Shown: positions 32,750 through 43,576 of the stretch, piece after piece
How the letters are laid out: every line of letters begins with the position of its first letter
Numbering within the stretch: the first letter of the stretch is position 1
NCBI RefSeq assembly: GCF_003573695.1
Contig: NC_039362.1
Location: 178,507,690-178,571,689 of the forward strand
DNA from: Papaver somniferum
Taxonomy: Eukaryota > Streptophyta > Magnoliopsida > Ranunculales > Papaveraceae
Length of the DNA: 64,000 bases
Reading direction: 5' to 3'
The notes under the pieces: model-generated
What the model was told of the DNA's origin: nothing
The model's database searches: none
Seen by the model: only the letters and a program-made list of their open reading frames with translations
Made by a program: the position numbers and the translations under genes

Positions 32750-34583
32750 ATGATGATTCCTCTAAGAAAAATAATCTGTAATCACCATTCTCCATTCCCA
32801 CCTCATTTGTTCCTTGTAAGTTCTAACCTATCCCATTTTGAAAGTGAAGTGATTAATGAATGCAAGTCTGGTAAAATCAAGAAACTAGACGATGCTTTGG
32901 ATTACTTTGATAAATTGGTTGCAATGAATCACTTGCCATCAATTGTTACACTCTCTCATTTACTGAATTCATTATCCAAAATTGGATGTTATTCAGATGT
33001 AATCACAATGTGTAAGAAGATGAATGATATTGGAATCCAACCTTGTTTCTTGACATTGAACATTTTGATTAATTGTTATTGTCAATTGAAGGAAACTGGT
33101 TATGGGTTCAGTTTGTTTGGTGATCTTCTGAAGAGGGGTTATGATCCTGATATAATCACATTTACTAATTTGATCAGGGGGTTGTGTTTGCAGGGAAAGA
33201 TTCAGTCTGCTGTTAAGCTGTTTGATAAAATGATTGAAAGGGGAGTTCAACTGAATACAATCACATGTAATACCATAATAACTGCGCTTTCTAGAGTTGG
33301 TGAATTGGAGAATGCTCTTCAATTGCTGAGGAACATGGCTAAATTGAATTGCGAAGCTACTATTGTTTCTTATGGATGCTTTAGGAAAAAGAGGATTGGT
33401 TGACGAGGCTCTGCAGCTGTTTTCGGAAATGATAGATGATTCCAGTGTTATACCAAATGTCATTGTTTATAATTCTCTGATTAGCGGGCTTTGCAAAAAT
33501 GACAGGTTAAGTGAAGCGCTCAGACTCTTCCATAGCATGCCTAGTCGAGGAGTTTCTGCAGATTCATATACTTACAATTCTCTGATTCATGGGCTCTGCA
33601 ATTCTGATAGGTTAAGCGAAGCAGTTAGAGTCTTCAATATCATGTCTAGCGTAGGAGTTTCTGCGGATTCATATACTTACACTATTCTAATCAATGGACT
33701 TTCCAGGCATGGGTTATGGAAGGAAACAATAAGATATTTTGATGAAATGATGGGGATTGGGATTTCGCCAAATGTAGCTACTTTTAACATATTAATAGAT
33801 TCTCTGAGTAAACAAGGGAGGATGGAAGAATCTTCCAAGATATTTGATGGGATGATTAGGTCAGGAAAAGAACCTGATGTAATGACCTATAATTCTATGA
33901 TGAACGGTCTGTGTTTAGTTGGTAAACTTGAGGAGGCACAGAGATTGTTTGACTCAATGGCGGATAAGGGCTTGGAACAAGATGTTTACAGCTTCAGTGT
34001 GCTGATTAATGGGTATTGCAAGAGGTCTAGGTTGGACGAAGCCATTCAACTCTCTAAGGAAATGCAAAAGAAGGGATTGAAACCGGACCAAGTTACTTAT
34101 AATACACTTATAGATGGACTATGCAAGACCGGAAAAGTTGAAATGGCACAGAGCATGTTAATTGAGATGCAATCTGATGGGGTATCTCCGGATATAGTTA
34201 CATATAATACACTTGTGAATGGGTTTTGCAAAGCTGGGAACATTGAGATGGCAAGACAATTGTTTTCTGAAATCTCTAACAAAGGATTAGTTGTGAACGT
34301 GGAAACATATACCACTATGATCGATGGTATGTTCAAAGAAGGGATGTTTATTGAGGCGGAAAAGTTGATCATTGAAATGAAAAATAAAGGTTGCCTACCA
34401 GATGCCACTACGTATGATACCATTATTAGGAGTTATCTTTTGGAAAATGATTGTGCAAGAGCACTGGAGTTTCTTAAAGAAATGCGCGGAAGGAAACTAA
34501 CACTGAAAGATGCCACTAAATCGCTATTGGTCAGTTGCTTGTCTGCAGAACAACTCCAAAACTTGGAATTTCCTAAAACCTAG
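32750..34583 (+). pseudogene. P-class PPR gene, frameshifted paralogue of 39912-41777
   Basis: Pentatricopeptide proteins bind organellar RNA through 35-residue repeats. The first frame (32750-33403) has an N-terminal leader and about four repeats, then stops after TIVSYGCFRKKRIG. The second frame (open to 34583) resumes within the same repeat as LGKRGLVDEALQLFSEM and carries about ten more repeats (VTYNTLIDGLCKTGKVEMAQ and similar), ending LEFPKT. Alignment with the intact paralogue places the lesion at about 33374-33396, where 26 bases replace 37: a net loss of 11, which shifts the frame. The rest remains well preserved, so the break is recent relative to the duplication. A truncated 217-residue product, or a product from an internal start, cannot be excluded. 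No introns. Confidence 0.88.
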
Positions 34584-35104
34584 ATAAGATTGACTGTCTC
34601 TTGTACGGGTAACGAAGGGTAAGGTAATCATGAACTGGTTTATTTACTTAGTTTTTATTGGTTTATTTGCAAAATACTGGCAACACTGTAATAAAGTTGC
34701 AAAACATAATAGAAAGTCTATATCTTAAGACCGAATCAAATTTTTTACGCCTATTTTCTCAAGCTTTTCACTGCGATCCTTGAATCAATGAATCACTGCA
34801 GTCTGCAGTTCAATTTCCCCGCTTACTTATTTCGTTGCTACCTATACACTTGTTCTTTGCTTGCTTTGGTTTACGTTTCAGATTGATTTCTTCCATGCAC
34901 TGTGAATGATTGAGCCTCTATCCGTGCCTTCTGTAGTTTCGTCAAGCAAGGACTTCCTTCATTTGTATGTATCTACTTGATACATGTTCTCCACATACGT
35001 TTTTACCTTCTTGTACCCTGACAGCTTAATAAAATAATTTCCATGCATATTTTATCCCTGCTTCTTTCTTGAAACTGGATCATTTTTTTGTGCACTGTTT
35101 TTCA
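34584..35104. repeat. PPR 3' flank, duplicated at 41778-42430
   Basis: About 34680-35055 matches 42020-42430 ('gattgagcctctat', 'cttccatgcactg', 'ctacttgatacatgttctcc'). This shows that the PPR duplication includes several hundred bases of downstream sequence. Confidence 0.75.
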
Positions 35105-35390
35105 CTTCTGCGCAGTTCATCCAATTGCTGTGCGTCTTCTGTAGATACATTCATGGAGTCACAACAAAAAGAGATAAGATTTTAGCTGTACTAATGATTG
35201 CTATTGCGGTAATAGCTAGTACGATCGCTATTTATTCCAATATTGCAAGTTTACTTGGAACTTAGATGAAATTGTACAGTTCAGGTAGATGCAATACATA
35301 CTTTTATCGCATACTGTAACCAGGGTTGGCACCATTACAGTGGTCTCCCACATTTCTCTGTCAGTGCAAAATCAAAGTAAAAATGCTAGT
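35105..35390 (+). pseudogene. Truncated copy of the AVT transporter: exon 3 start fused to exon 4
   Basis: 'gcagttcatccaattgc' matches the acceptor and first bases of exon 3 (31551-31567), then the sequence jumps to the end of intron 3 and exon 4 (DKILAVLMIAIAVIASTIAI conserved, ending GT and TAG). The body of exon 3 is deleted and the acceptor before exon 4 is mutated from 'ctgcag' to 'ctgtag'. The 3' untranslated region is also copied. It cannot encode a transporter. Confidence 0.85.
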
Positions 35391-35572
35391 TTATCTTTCG
35401 GAGAAATACATATGGAATGTAAATCGTGGGGATAATTTTTTTTTGTTTGAAGAAAATGCTTTCGTTTCTGACTTGCTTTACATAGATTCTCTCCATTGAA
35501 GATTACCAAAAAAAATAACAGTGTGAGGGGGCTAATCTCTTCTTTTTCTGAAGAAATGAAAAAAAAATCAAC

Positions 35573-35580
35573 TGTTGACA

Positions 35581-35612
<32 letters not shown>

Positions 35613-35653
35613 CGCCTTAAGCTGGCGCCTTAGACCAACTCGGCCATATCAAC
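35573..35653 (-). tRNA. tRNA-Leu(AAG)
   Basis: The minus strand folds as a full class II tRNA: acceptor GTTGATA pairs with TGTCAAC plus discriminator A. The D arm contains the box A region TGGCCGAGTTGGT, the anticodon stem CCAGC/GCTGG encloses loop TTAAGGC (anticodon AAG, decoding CUU/CUC), a long variable arm GTCCGAAAGGGC follows, and the T arm has GGTTCAAATCC. It is 81 nt with no intron and all stems intact, which points to a functional nuclear gene. It lies about 180 bp after the transporter fragment. Confidence 0.93.
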
Positions 35654-35898
35654 GTTGTTGCCACAACAACCAGATTTAAGGTAATAATTCACTCTGCAAA
35701 TCATGCAACTTCCGTAATAAAGTTATACTAGTATATTGAAACAAGCCAAACAAGAATTACACGAGGCTAAGTATTTTCTTGTTGGCTGTCCTTATCACAC
35801 TATTAGGAACTGGAATATGGGAAACTTAAAGTTAAAAACTTGGGCATTTGTCTCCAATGCTGTTTATGGTAATCTTGGCTCTTTGCCTGCTTAGCTAA

Positions 35899-37738
35899 CA
35901 CAGAGCCGGGCCTGAGGGTATGCAGGCCGTGCGACCGCACAGGGCCCAGCTCTTTGGAGGGCCCTTTTCCCCTACCACGTACACTTACTTTGCCCTGTAA
36001 GCTCAGTCCAATCTAACATTTAAAAAGAACCATTTTTTGGGAACTACTCAAAAATGCTAGGGGCTAGTGTGTGATATGAATGTTTACCCTATACTTATAA
36101 GGGGTGTTTTAAAGTATGGAAATGACTAACCTATCTTTCACCTATGTATAATCACCTCCTCCCAACACCACCACGACCTATATATATATAACCACCTCTA
36201 CCCATCACCACCGCTGTTCACCACCACCTACCATCACCGACCACCACCACCACCGACACCTCAAATCACCACCACCACCACCTCTATATATAGCTTAATT
36301 TAAATCGTTAACAAAACAAAATCAAAATCAAAATTATAACAAACCCACTACTTTTCATTCGTTTTTCTTTGAAAAAAATGAGAAGTTATCATCAAAATGA
36401 GTTGAAAATGGAAGTTGCAGATAAAAGTTCGGTTAGGAATTATCTGAAAAACTTTGTCGAACTAGCCGAACTCAACATTAATGGAGGTTTTTTCTTTCAG
36501 AGAAAAGTCCGGTTACGTCGCATTTTTTTTTCCTAACCGAACTTTAAGTCCGGTTATGTCGCAATTTTTTTCTCCTAACCGAAATTTTCTCTGAAAACCT
36601 ATATATTGAGTTCGGTTACGTCGCAATTTTTTTCTCCTAACCGAACTTTTCTCTGAAAGAAAAAACTCCATTACAGCTGAGTTCGGCTACCTGTGTTTTT
36701 AGAAACATTAACCGAACTACACTTGCAGAATGAGTTCGGCTACCTGTTCTCAAAATGTTGTAACCGAACTTTGTTAACGAAACCGAAATCAATTTGTAAA
36801 TTGTTCACCTTTAGGAATGTTTTGGCCAATTCAAGCACCATTAACTAAATTTGAAGTATCCGTGAGTACCCAAAACATCATACTCTTGTTGTGCCTCTTA
36901 AAGAAAAACATCTAAATTTTTTTCTTGCAAAACTCTCATCTTCATCTTCTTCTTCTCTCTCTCTATAATTCTTTTTTTGAAAAAAATCAAATTATTAATT
37001 TAATCTCACTCATCATTAATTAACTCACTAATCATTACACTAATTTAATTATCAAGGACAAGTTTGATATTAGAAGAAAAGTTAGATAAGAGGTGACTCA
37101 TTATTACTTCTAATATCCACCCAAAAAATGGAGAGTAGTCCCCCACCATTTTTGAGTAGTCCCCAAAAAAACCGTTCTTTAAAAAAAAATTAGCTTTTGC
37201 AAGGGCCCAGCTCCGTGGAGGGCCCTTTTCCCCTGCCATGTACACTTACTTTGCCCTGTAAGCCCAGTCCAATCTAACATTTAAAAAGAAAAAAATAGCT
37301 TTTTTCCCCTACCATGTACACTTACTTTGCCCTGTAATCCCAGTCCATTCTAACATTTAAAAAGAAAAAAATTAGCTTTTGCAAGGACACGATCTCATGA
37401 CGTTGGGTGAGAAAGGTAAGTGAACGATCCACCAGGTGATCAAGTTGCTTTTGTTATTTTTTCTGCCCCTGAAATATATTAGACTTGGATCTTTATCATA
37501 TTCGCTATGCCCATGCTATATGTTTCGAGTTTCCTTAAGGGTATTCTTGTTCTTGTATTATAGGTGGACATTAACAAAAAGAGTTACTACTCCCCTAAAC
37601 TTAACATTTTATAATTTTGCAAATTATTGACAACTATGCTTCCTTGTAAAATTACCAAAAAAAATATATTTGACTTTATAAAAGGCCCTACGATTTTTTT
37701 TCGCACAGGGTCCTTTTAGACACAGGATCGGCTCTGTG
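35899..37738. mobile_element. TIR element with CACAGAGCC ends, interrupted by TIR element copy B
   Basis: It starts CACAGAGCCGGGCCTG and ends with the complement of CACAGAGCCGATCCTG. CTAA occurs on both sides (35895-35898, 37739-37742). The interior has an imperfectly repeated segment, 'cccttttcccctaccacgta' to 'aacatttaaaaag' (35964-36027, 37223-37290 and 37304-37363). No transposase is seen. The superfamily is unclear: a TAA-type target duplication would fit PIF/Harbinger-derived elements. Positions 35654-35898 to its left show nothing recognisable. Confidence 0.65.
36027..37177. mobile_element. Non-autonomous TIR element, copy B (8-bp TSD TTTAAAAA)
   Basis: The 1151-bp element has ends GAACCATTTTTTGGGAACTA and, from the right, GAACGGTTTTTTTGGGGACT, continuing in a shared CTCAAAAATG. 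TTTAAAAA flanks both sides (36019-36026, 37178-37185). Inside, in reverse orientation relative to copy A, are a CCACCA-rich stretch (36160-36290), an array of AGTTCGGTTAC/GTAACCGAAC motifs (36428-36790) and the AT-rich 3' part. A paralogue of the uninterrupted target ('aacatttaaaaag' followed by 'aaattagcttttgc') lies at 37351-37384. Confidence 0.88.
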
Positions 37739-37742
37739 CTAA

Positions 37743-39164
37743 CACATCCACCACTTCATTACTACTCTTATGATGGAAGTTAGCACCCAACTTTGCGGGA
37801 TACCTCTCTCAGCCTCATTACTACTCTTATTTTTTTTCTTTTTGAAGCATGTTATTTATTAAAACACTAAAAGACTATTACACGGAGGGATATGATACCC
37901 CAAGATTCATCGGTTACAAAGTCTTGGAGCAGAAAATTTTTTTTCTGATCGGAGTTGCATCGGTGGGTGATATCGGAGTCGAAGGTCAGAAGGCCTTCGG
38001 TCAATGCTTTCCACAAGAAAAGCTGTATTTTTGATGGACACGACAGTGCCCAGGGTAACTTAGATGGTGGTTGAGGTGTCCGATGCAATTGATTGAAGTT
38101 GCTAGTCATGCCTTCATATCTTGTTGTTGCAGTGAACTGTCCTACTGATATATGTCTACTCCTTCGATTTTCAGCTTGATCCTTCACTTCAAATTAAGTC
38201 TTTAGCTTTGTTTGTGTCTTGAAGTAGAATCCCATCCCAGCTCTTGAAGGAGAAGGTCTAATAGTGATAGTAATGCTATTATAAGGCTACTAAAACTAAA
38301 ATACAGGTACAAGAGGAGTTACTACTCTTATGATCAGTGCACATGTACTAACAAAGTTCCATGCTCATAAAAATGTGCACACAAATCTACATAACGACGT
38401 CGAATTTCCAAACTGAAAGCAAACTAACAACCTTCCAACTTTCTCTTTCCTCAAAGGAAAGCAAAAAATATTCTTTGACACAACATAATTCATAGTTGCA
38501 AACTTTTTTTCTTTTGAAGAATTCATGATGTTACACAGTTCTTCCGAGGTGTTTTTTTTAGGTGTTTTATCCATGATAAAAAGCGGTGTAATTACAATGT
38601 AATCGGGCCACATATTTGAAATATGTGGCCCATTTTAGTTTTTGAACATACATTGATAACTGTTTTTTGTTTCTTGTTATTTTTACGGAAAATGGGTTAT
38701 TTGTCCAAAAAAATTTAAAACATGGTTTAAATGGAAGAGTAAAAATTAGTATGGGTGAAATGGACAAAAAAAAATATAGTAAGGATGAAACTGGATTCAT
38801 CGCGGCTTAAACTTAAAAAATAGCAAGGATGAAACTGGATGCATCCTGATATAAATTAAAAATAAGAAAAAATATTTGAAAATGAGTAGGATGAAACTTG
38901 TTACATCCTGGATTTTTTTATTTTTTTGTCCATTTGAACAATATCTTTTTAATTTTTGTCTATTTAAACAGTATTAAAATATACGAGTCTTTTTCATCCA
39001 GGAATTCTTGATTTTGATCCTTTTAACCAATTTTGTGTTGTTTTTTAGGGATTTCGAGAGGTGTACTTTTTAGGTAAACCTAACTTGGCATACTGTGTAA
39101 GAAAAAATGGGATTTTTTTATTAGTTTAAAACTAATTTCTAATAGGTATAGATAGATAAAGATG
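37743..39164. other. Intergenic with a LINE relic; otherwise nothing recognised
   Basis: Apart from the zf-RVT-like relic (37940-38110) I see only AT-rich sequence. At 38780-38920 the phrase 'ggatgaaactggat' recurs with facing 'catcc' ends, giving small imperfect palindromes. Confidence 0.5.
37940..38110 (-). pseudogene. LINE reverse-transcriptase zf-RVT relic
   Basis: The minus strand reads LPWALSCPSKIQLFLWKAL and continues to LLTFDSDITHR. The 'W.L..PSKI..FLWKAL...L.T...L..R' pattern is that of the zinc-binding region that follows reverse transcriptase in plant LINE-type elements. Only this fragment remains. Confidence 0.6.
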
Positions 39165-39911
39165 GGTGACCCGACCTCTTCTTACCAGAGTTTCTCTTTT
39201 TCCAGTGATTTTATAAAGATGCGTAAATTCCAAGTAGGGAATCTATTCATTGTTTGTAGAGAGGCCAATTCTGGAAAATACGTAAGGCGTCTCTCTCTTT
39301 ACCCCCCGCTTTATAACATTTACTAGAGGAACCAATGTCGAACCAAACAGCTGCAAACTTAAACCACTAACTGCATATATGATTGATTCAAGTACATAAC
39401 TTCAGTTAGAAGCAGCATACTTTGAACCAATATATTCTCATTTGCTCACTTTTCCTGAAACAGAAACAATATAATTGAGGAATTCTCGCGTCTCTAATGT
39501 AGTGTCATATTCATATCACAGTATTGGTGCTTTATAAAAAAATTGACAGATACAATCTCCGTTTCGAGAAAAGTGATATATTTTAATCATAATTTGGTCT
39601 ATTTTAGGCAAAAATGGAAAAAAAAAAATAAAGTTCAAATTTTAAAAAGAAAAATACAAGAATCACTTTTTACGGAAGGAAACAGTATAATTGACGAATT
39701 CTGGCATCTGTACCGCCATATACGTATCATAGTACTCGTATCGATTCTTTGTACAGGAAACTAACATATAATACATTTTTATTTTCCAGCTCATTCGTGG
39801 CCAGGTGGCCCAGGCCTGACTATTATAATTGAGGTAAAAAGGTTCGATCAAAAACCCATTTTCATGATTTCATCTTCAGAAGGCAAAACTGTTTGATTAG
39901 ACCTAAAGAAA
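39165..39911 (+). promoter_or_regulatory. 5' flank of the intact PPR gene
   Basis: The first 265 bp repeat material found at 1-430, so they belong to the amplified PPR unit. No strong core promoter motif can be picked out by eye. Confidence 0.45.
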
Positions 39912-41777
39912 ATGATTCTCCTCCTGAGAAAGGTAATTTTCAAAAGCCCTTTTCCTTCATCACTTATCCCTTTTCATAATCATCTCCATCACTTATTATC
40001 ATCTGCAAAAACATCTCATTTCGAAAATGTAGTAATTAATCACTGCAAGTCTGGGAAAATCAAGAACTTAGATGATGCTTTAGCTTACTTTAACAATATG
40101 GCAACAATGACTCCATTACCATCTACTATGGCATTCAACCATGTACTCAGTGCACTTTCTGATAAGGGGTTTTATTCAGATGTAATCACAGTGTATAAGA
40201 AGATGAATGCGATTGGGATCCAACCATGTTTCTTTACTTTGAAAATTTTGAATAATTGTTTTTGTGAATTGAATCAAATTGATTATGGGTTTAGTTTGTT
40301 TGGTGGGATTATAAAGAGGGGTTATGATCCGGATGTGATTGTGTTCAGTATTTTGATTAAGGGGTTGTTATTGGAAGGGAAGGTTTGTGATGCTCGTAAG
40401 CTGTTTGATAAAATGATTGAATGTGGAGTTCAGCCGAATACCGTTACTTGTGGTACAATGATAACTGGGCTTTGTAGAGTCGGTGAATTAGATGATGCGA
40501 TTGAGTTGCACAGGAATATGGGGAAATGGAATTGCGAACCTAATATTGTTTCTTATAGTGTGATCATAGACACACTATGCAAAAGAGGATCAGTTGACGA
40601 GGCAATGAATCTGTTTTCGGAAATGATAGATGACTCGAAAATTGTACCAAATGTCATTGTTTATAGTTCTCTGATTAACGGGCTTTGCAAGTCTGACAGG
40701 TTAAGTGAAGCGGTCAGACTCTTTGATAGCATGCCTAGTCGAGGAGTTTCTGCAAATTCATATACTTACAGTTCACTAATTCATGGACTTTGCAATTCTG
40801 ACATGCTATGTGAAGCAGTTAGAGTCTTCGAAAGCATGTCTAGTGAAGGAGTTTCTGTGAACTCATATACTTATAAATCTCTAATACATGGGCTCTGCAG
40901 GCGCGGGTCATGGAAGGAAACAATGAGATTTTTTGATGAAATGGTGGGGAGTGGGATTTCGCCGGGTGTAGTTACTTTCAATGTATTAATAGATTCTCTG
41001 TGTAAAGAAGGAAGGATGGAAGAAGCTTCCAAGATATTTGATGTGATGATAAAGTTATGCAAAGAACCTGATGGATATACATATAGTTCCATGATACTTG
41101 GTCTGTGTTCCACAGGTAAGCTAGTGGAGGCACACAGATTGTTTGAATCAATGACAGATAAGGGTCTTGAACAAGATGTTTACAGCTTCAGTTTGTTGAT
41201 TAATGGGTATTGCAAGAGGTCTAGGTTGGATGAAGCTAATCAACTGTTCAAGAAAATGCAAAACAAGGGATTGAAACCCAACCAGGTTACCTATAATACA
41301 CTAATAGATGGGCTATGCAGGGCAGGGAAAATTAGAACGGCAGAGAGCATGTTAATTGAAATGCAATCTGATGGGGTATCTCCGGATATATTTACATATA
41401 ATGTAGTTGTGAATGCCTTGTGTAAAGCTGGAAATATTGAGAAGGCGAGAGAATTGTTTTCTGAAATCCCTAGCAAAGGATTAGTTGCGGATGTTGTAAC
41501 ATATACCACTATGATCAATGGTATGTCGAAAGAAGGGATGTTTATTGAAGCCGAAAAACTGATCATTGAAATGAAAAATAAAGGTTGCATGCCAAATGCA
41601 ACTACGTATGATACTATTATTAAGGGTTATCTTTTGGAAAATGATGTTACAAGAGCATTAGAGTTTCTCAAAGAAATGCACAGAAAGAAATTTTCATTGG
41701 ACGATGCCACTAAATCTTTGTTGAACAGTTGCTTATCTGCAGAACAACTCAAAAACTTGGAGTTTCCTGAAAGCTAG
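39912..41777 (+). CDS. P-class pentatricopeptide repeat protein, Rf-like
   Basis: This is an intronless 621-residue protein. Residues 1-35 (MILLLRKVIFKSPFPSSLIP...) are hydrophobic and basic without acids, as expected for a mitochondrial targeting sequence. From about residue 70 it is a continuous run of roughly 15 P-type repeats of 35 residues, for example PDVIVFSILIKGLLLEGKV, PNVIVYSSLINGLCKSDRL, PNQVTYNTLIDGLCRAGKI and PNATTYDTIIKGYLLENDV, ending SLLNSCLSAEQLKNLEFPES. No DYW or E domain follows. High mutual similarity of repeats and a local cluster of recent paralogues (a broken copy at 32750-34583) resemble restorer-of-fertility-like PPR loci, whose members bind mitochondrial RNAs. The RNA target is unknown. 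Membership in the Rf-like clade is inferred from repeat sequence and clustering. Confidence 0.92.
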   Translation: MILLLRKVIFKSPFPSSLIPFHNHLHHLLSSAKTSHFENVVINHCKSGKIKNLDDALAYFNNMATMTPLPSTMAFNHVLSALSDKGFYSDVITVYKKMNAIGIQPCFFTLKILNNCFCELNQIDYGFSLFGGIIKRGYDPDVIVFSILIKGLLLEGKVCDARKLFDKMIECGVQPNTVTCGTMITGLCRVGELDDAIELHRNMGKWNCEPNIVSYSVIIDTLCKRGSVDEAMNLFSEMIDDSKIVPNVIVYSSLINGLCKSDRLSEAVRLFDSMPSRGVSANSYTYSSLIHGLCNSDMLCEAVRVFESMSSEGVSVNSYTYKSLIHGLCRRGSWKETMRFFDEMVGSGISPGVVTFNVLIDSLCKEGRMEEASKIFDVMIKLCKEPDGYTYSSMILGLCSTGKLVEAHRLFESMTDKGLEQDVYSFSLLINGYCKRSRLDEANQLFKKMQNKGLKPNQVTYNTLIDGLCRAGKIRTAESMLIEMQSDGVSPDIFTYNVVVNALCKAGNIEKARELFSEIPSKGLVADVVTYTTMINGMSKEGMFIEAEKLIIEMKNKGCMPNATTYDTIIKGYLLENDVTRALEFLKEMHRKKFSLDDATKSLLNSCLSAEQLKNLEFPES

Positions 41778-43142
41778 TTAAGATTGATGCAACTTGTACG
41801 TGTAACGAAGGGTAAGTTTTTGTTATATTTTCCTTTTTGCAGTTGTATAGAGAGATATTCTTAAGCATTTAGACTTGTCATAAATGTAGATCCAGCTTAG
41901 GAACACTTGTCATAGCTCATTGTGGACATGAGTCTCTAATGTGCGACACTAATCTTATAATATGTTGCATTAATTGAAGATGTACAAGTGACAATATCAG
42001 CTGAAATTTCTCAACCTGGCTGGAAAATACTGGCAACAATGTAAAAACGTTGCTAAACATAATAGCAAGTCTATATCTTAAGACTGAATCATATTCTTTG
42101 ATATAGTTTTTGCAAGCTTATATATTTCTGCATTGCTTGAATCAGTGAACTACTACTGACCATATCATGACTGCTTTCTGCAGTTCAATTTCCCCCCCTA
42201 CTTCTTTCATGGCTATCTATACACTTGTTCTTATGCTTGTTTTGGTTTACTTTTCAGGTGGATTTCTTCCATGCACTGCGAATGATTGAGCCTCTATTCT
42301 TGCCTTCTGCAGTTTTGTCAAGCAAGAACTTTCTTCATTGTACGTATCTACTTGATACGTGTTCTCCACATACGTCTTTTCCTTATTGTCCTGACAGCTT
42401 AGTAACATAATTTCCCTACATATTTATCCCTGCTTCTTACTTGAGACTCCATCTTTTTGCTGTGCTTCGTCGGTCACAGGCTTTGATATCATAACTCCTC
42501 TTCAGACAACCTATCGAGTGTGCTTAATTAAGCTATGTCGGGCATGTTTACTATATCAGGTCACTTTTAATGTTACGCACTTCAACAATCCAGGTATATC
42601 GAATACACATATCTGAGGATTTCCTACCTCAAGCAATCTCGGTCTTGGTTCAGTAGAAGCATTATTTGGTTGCTTTTGAAAGCATTAAAGCAGCTCATAC
42701 AGAGATTGCCAATAGCATTGTTATCTGCATTTGATAGCAGATCTTGGATCCCATACCAAACATACTTCTGTGACTGTGCAAAGGTTCAGGAATTGCATTT
42801 TCAAGACTTGGAGAGTTCCATCCGGCTTTCTTCTTCAGGATTTGGGTTGTCAAGGTTCACGATTTGTGATTCTTATTTTCAATTGTATTTCTTATCACAC
42901 AATTGGGCTTTCTTCTGACATTTTCATCTACTCTTCTGACCAGAGTTTCTCCTTGACCAGGTGATTTGTAAAGATTAATAAATTGCAAGCAGGAGATCTT
43001 TTCATTGTACAGTTCATAACTTTAGTTGGAAGAAATATATGCTTGTAGTATTACTCCTGTAACATGGGTTGACACCATAATATATAAACCTATCTATTCG
43101 TCATACTTTTTTAATGATACTATATGTGCTCATAGCAGTGTC
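41778..43142. repeat. PPR downstream flank
   Basis: The part to 42430 matches the flank of the PPR pseudogene, and 42896-43010 matches the window start. Between them nothing coding is evident. Confidence 0.6.
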
Positions 43143-43350
43143 CTAGTGTGCCTTTAACGGGGTAGTCGGGACTGACTGGCCGACTCTGGGAGTTACCTTT
43201 GGGTGCCCTAGACAGTTGTGACCATAGTGAAGTGCATATTGACATAACAAATGAGCACTATGGTTTTTATTTTTAGGAATAGATTGAAAGTGAATGTCTC
43301 CAAAATTACTCCTCAAATCCTTGATCGCTAGAACCAGCAATTTGATAAGC
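43143..43350 (-). pseudogene. LINE RNase H-like C-terminal relic
   Basis: The minus strand reads LAIKDLRSNFGDIHFQSIPK and then NKNHSAHLLCQYAL. The pattern 'D...L...F..I.F..IP...N..AH.L..YAL' is that of the RNase H-like domain at the end of plant LINE-derived reverse transcriptases. It is a short, isolated relic. Confidence 0.6.
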
Positions 43351-43460
43351 CAAATCTCCCAAATCTGGTAACATTCGTTGCATCACCTTGCATGATAACT
43401 TTATGCAAATGAACTTATCTCGCTAAGATGACTCCCAACTCACATGCAAACAGTGAGAAT

Positions 43461-43576
43461 GACACTGGAATTGAATCTGACAACGTTACATTTTAGCTGT
43501 GCTAGATTGAGTTGCTATGACACTGGAATTGAATCTGACAACGTTACATTTTAGCTGTGCTAGATTGAGTTGCTAG
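43461..43576. repeat. Perfect tandem duplication of a 58-bp unit
   Basis: Both units (43461-43518, 43519-43576) start GACACTGGAATTGAATCTGA and differ only at the last base. The remaining sequence to 43872 shows no gene. Confidence 0.9.
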
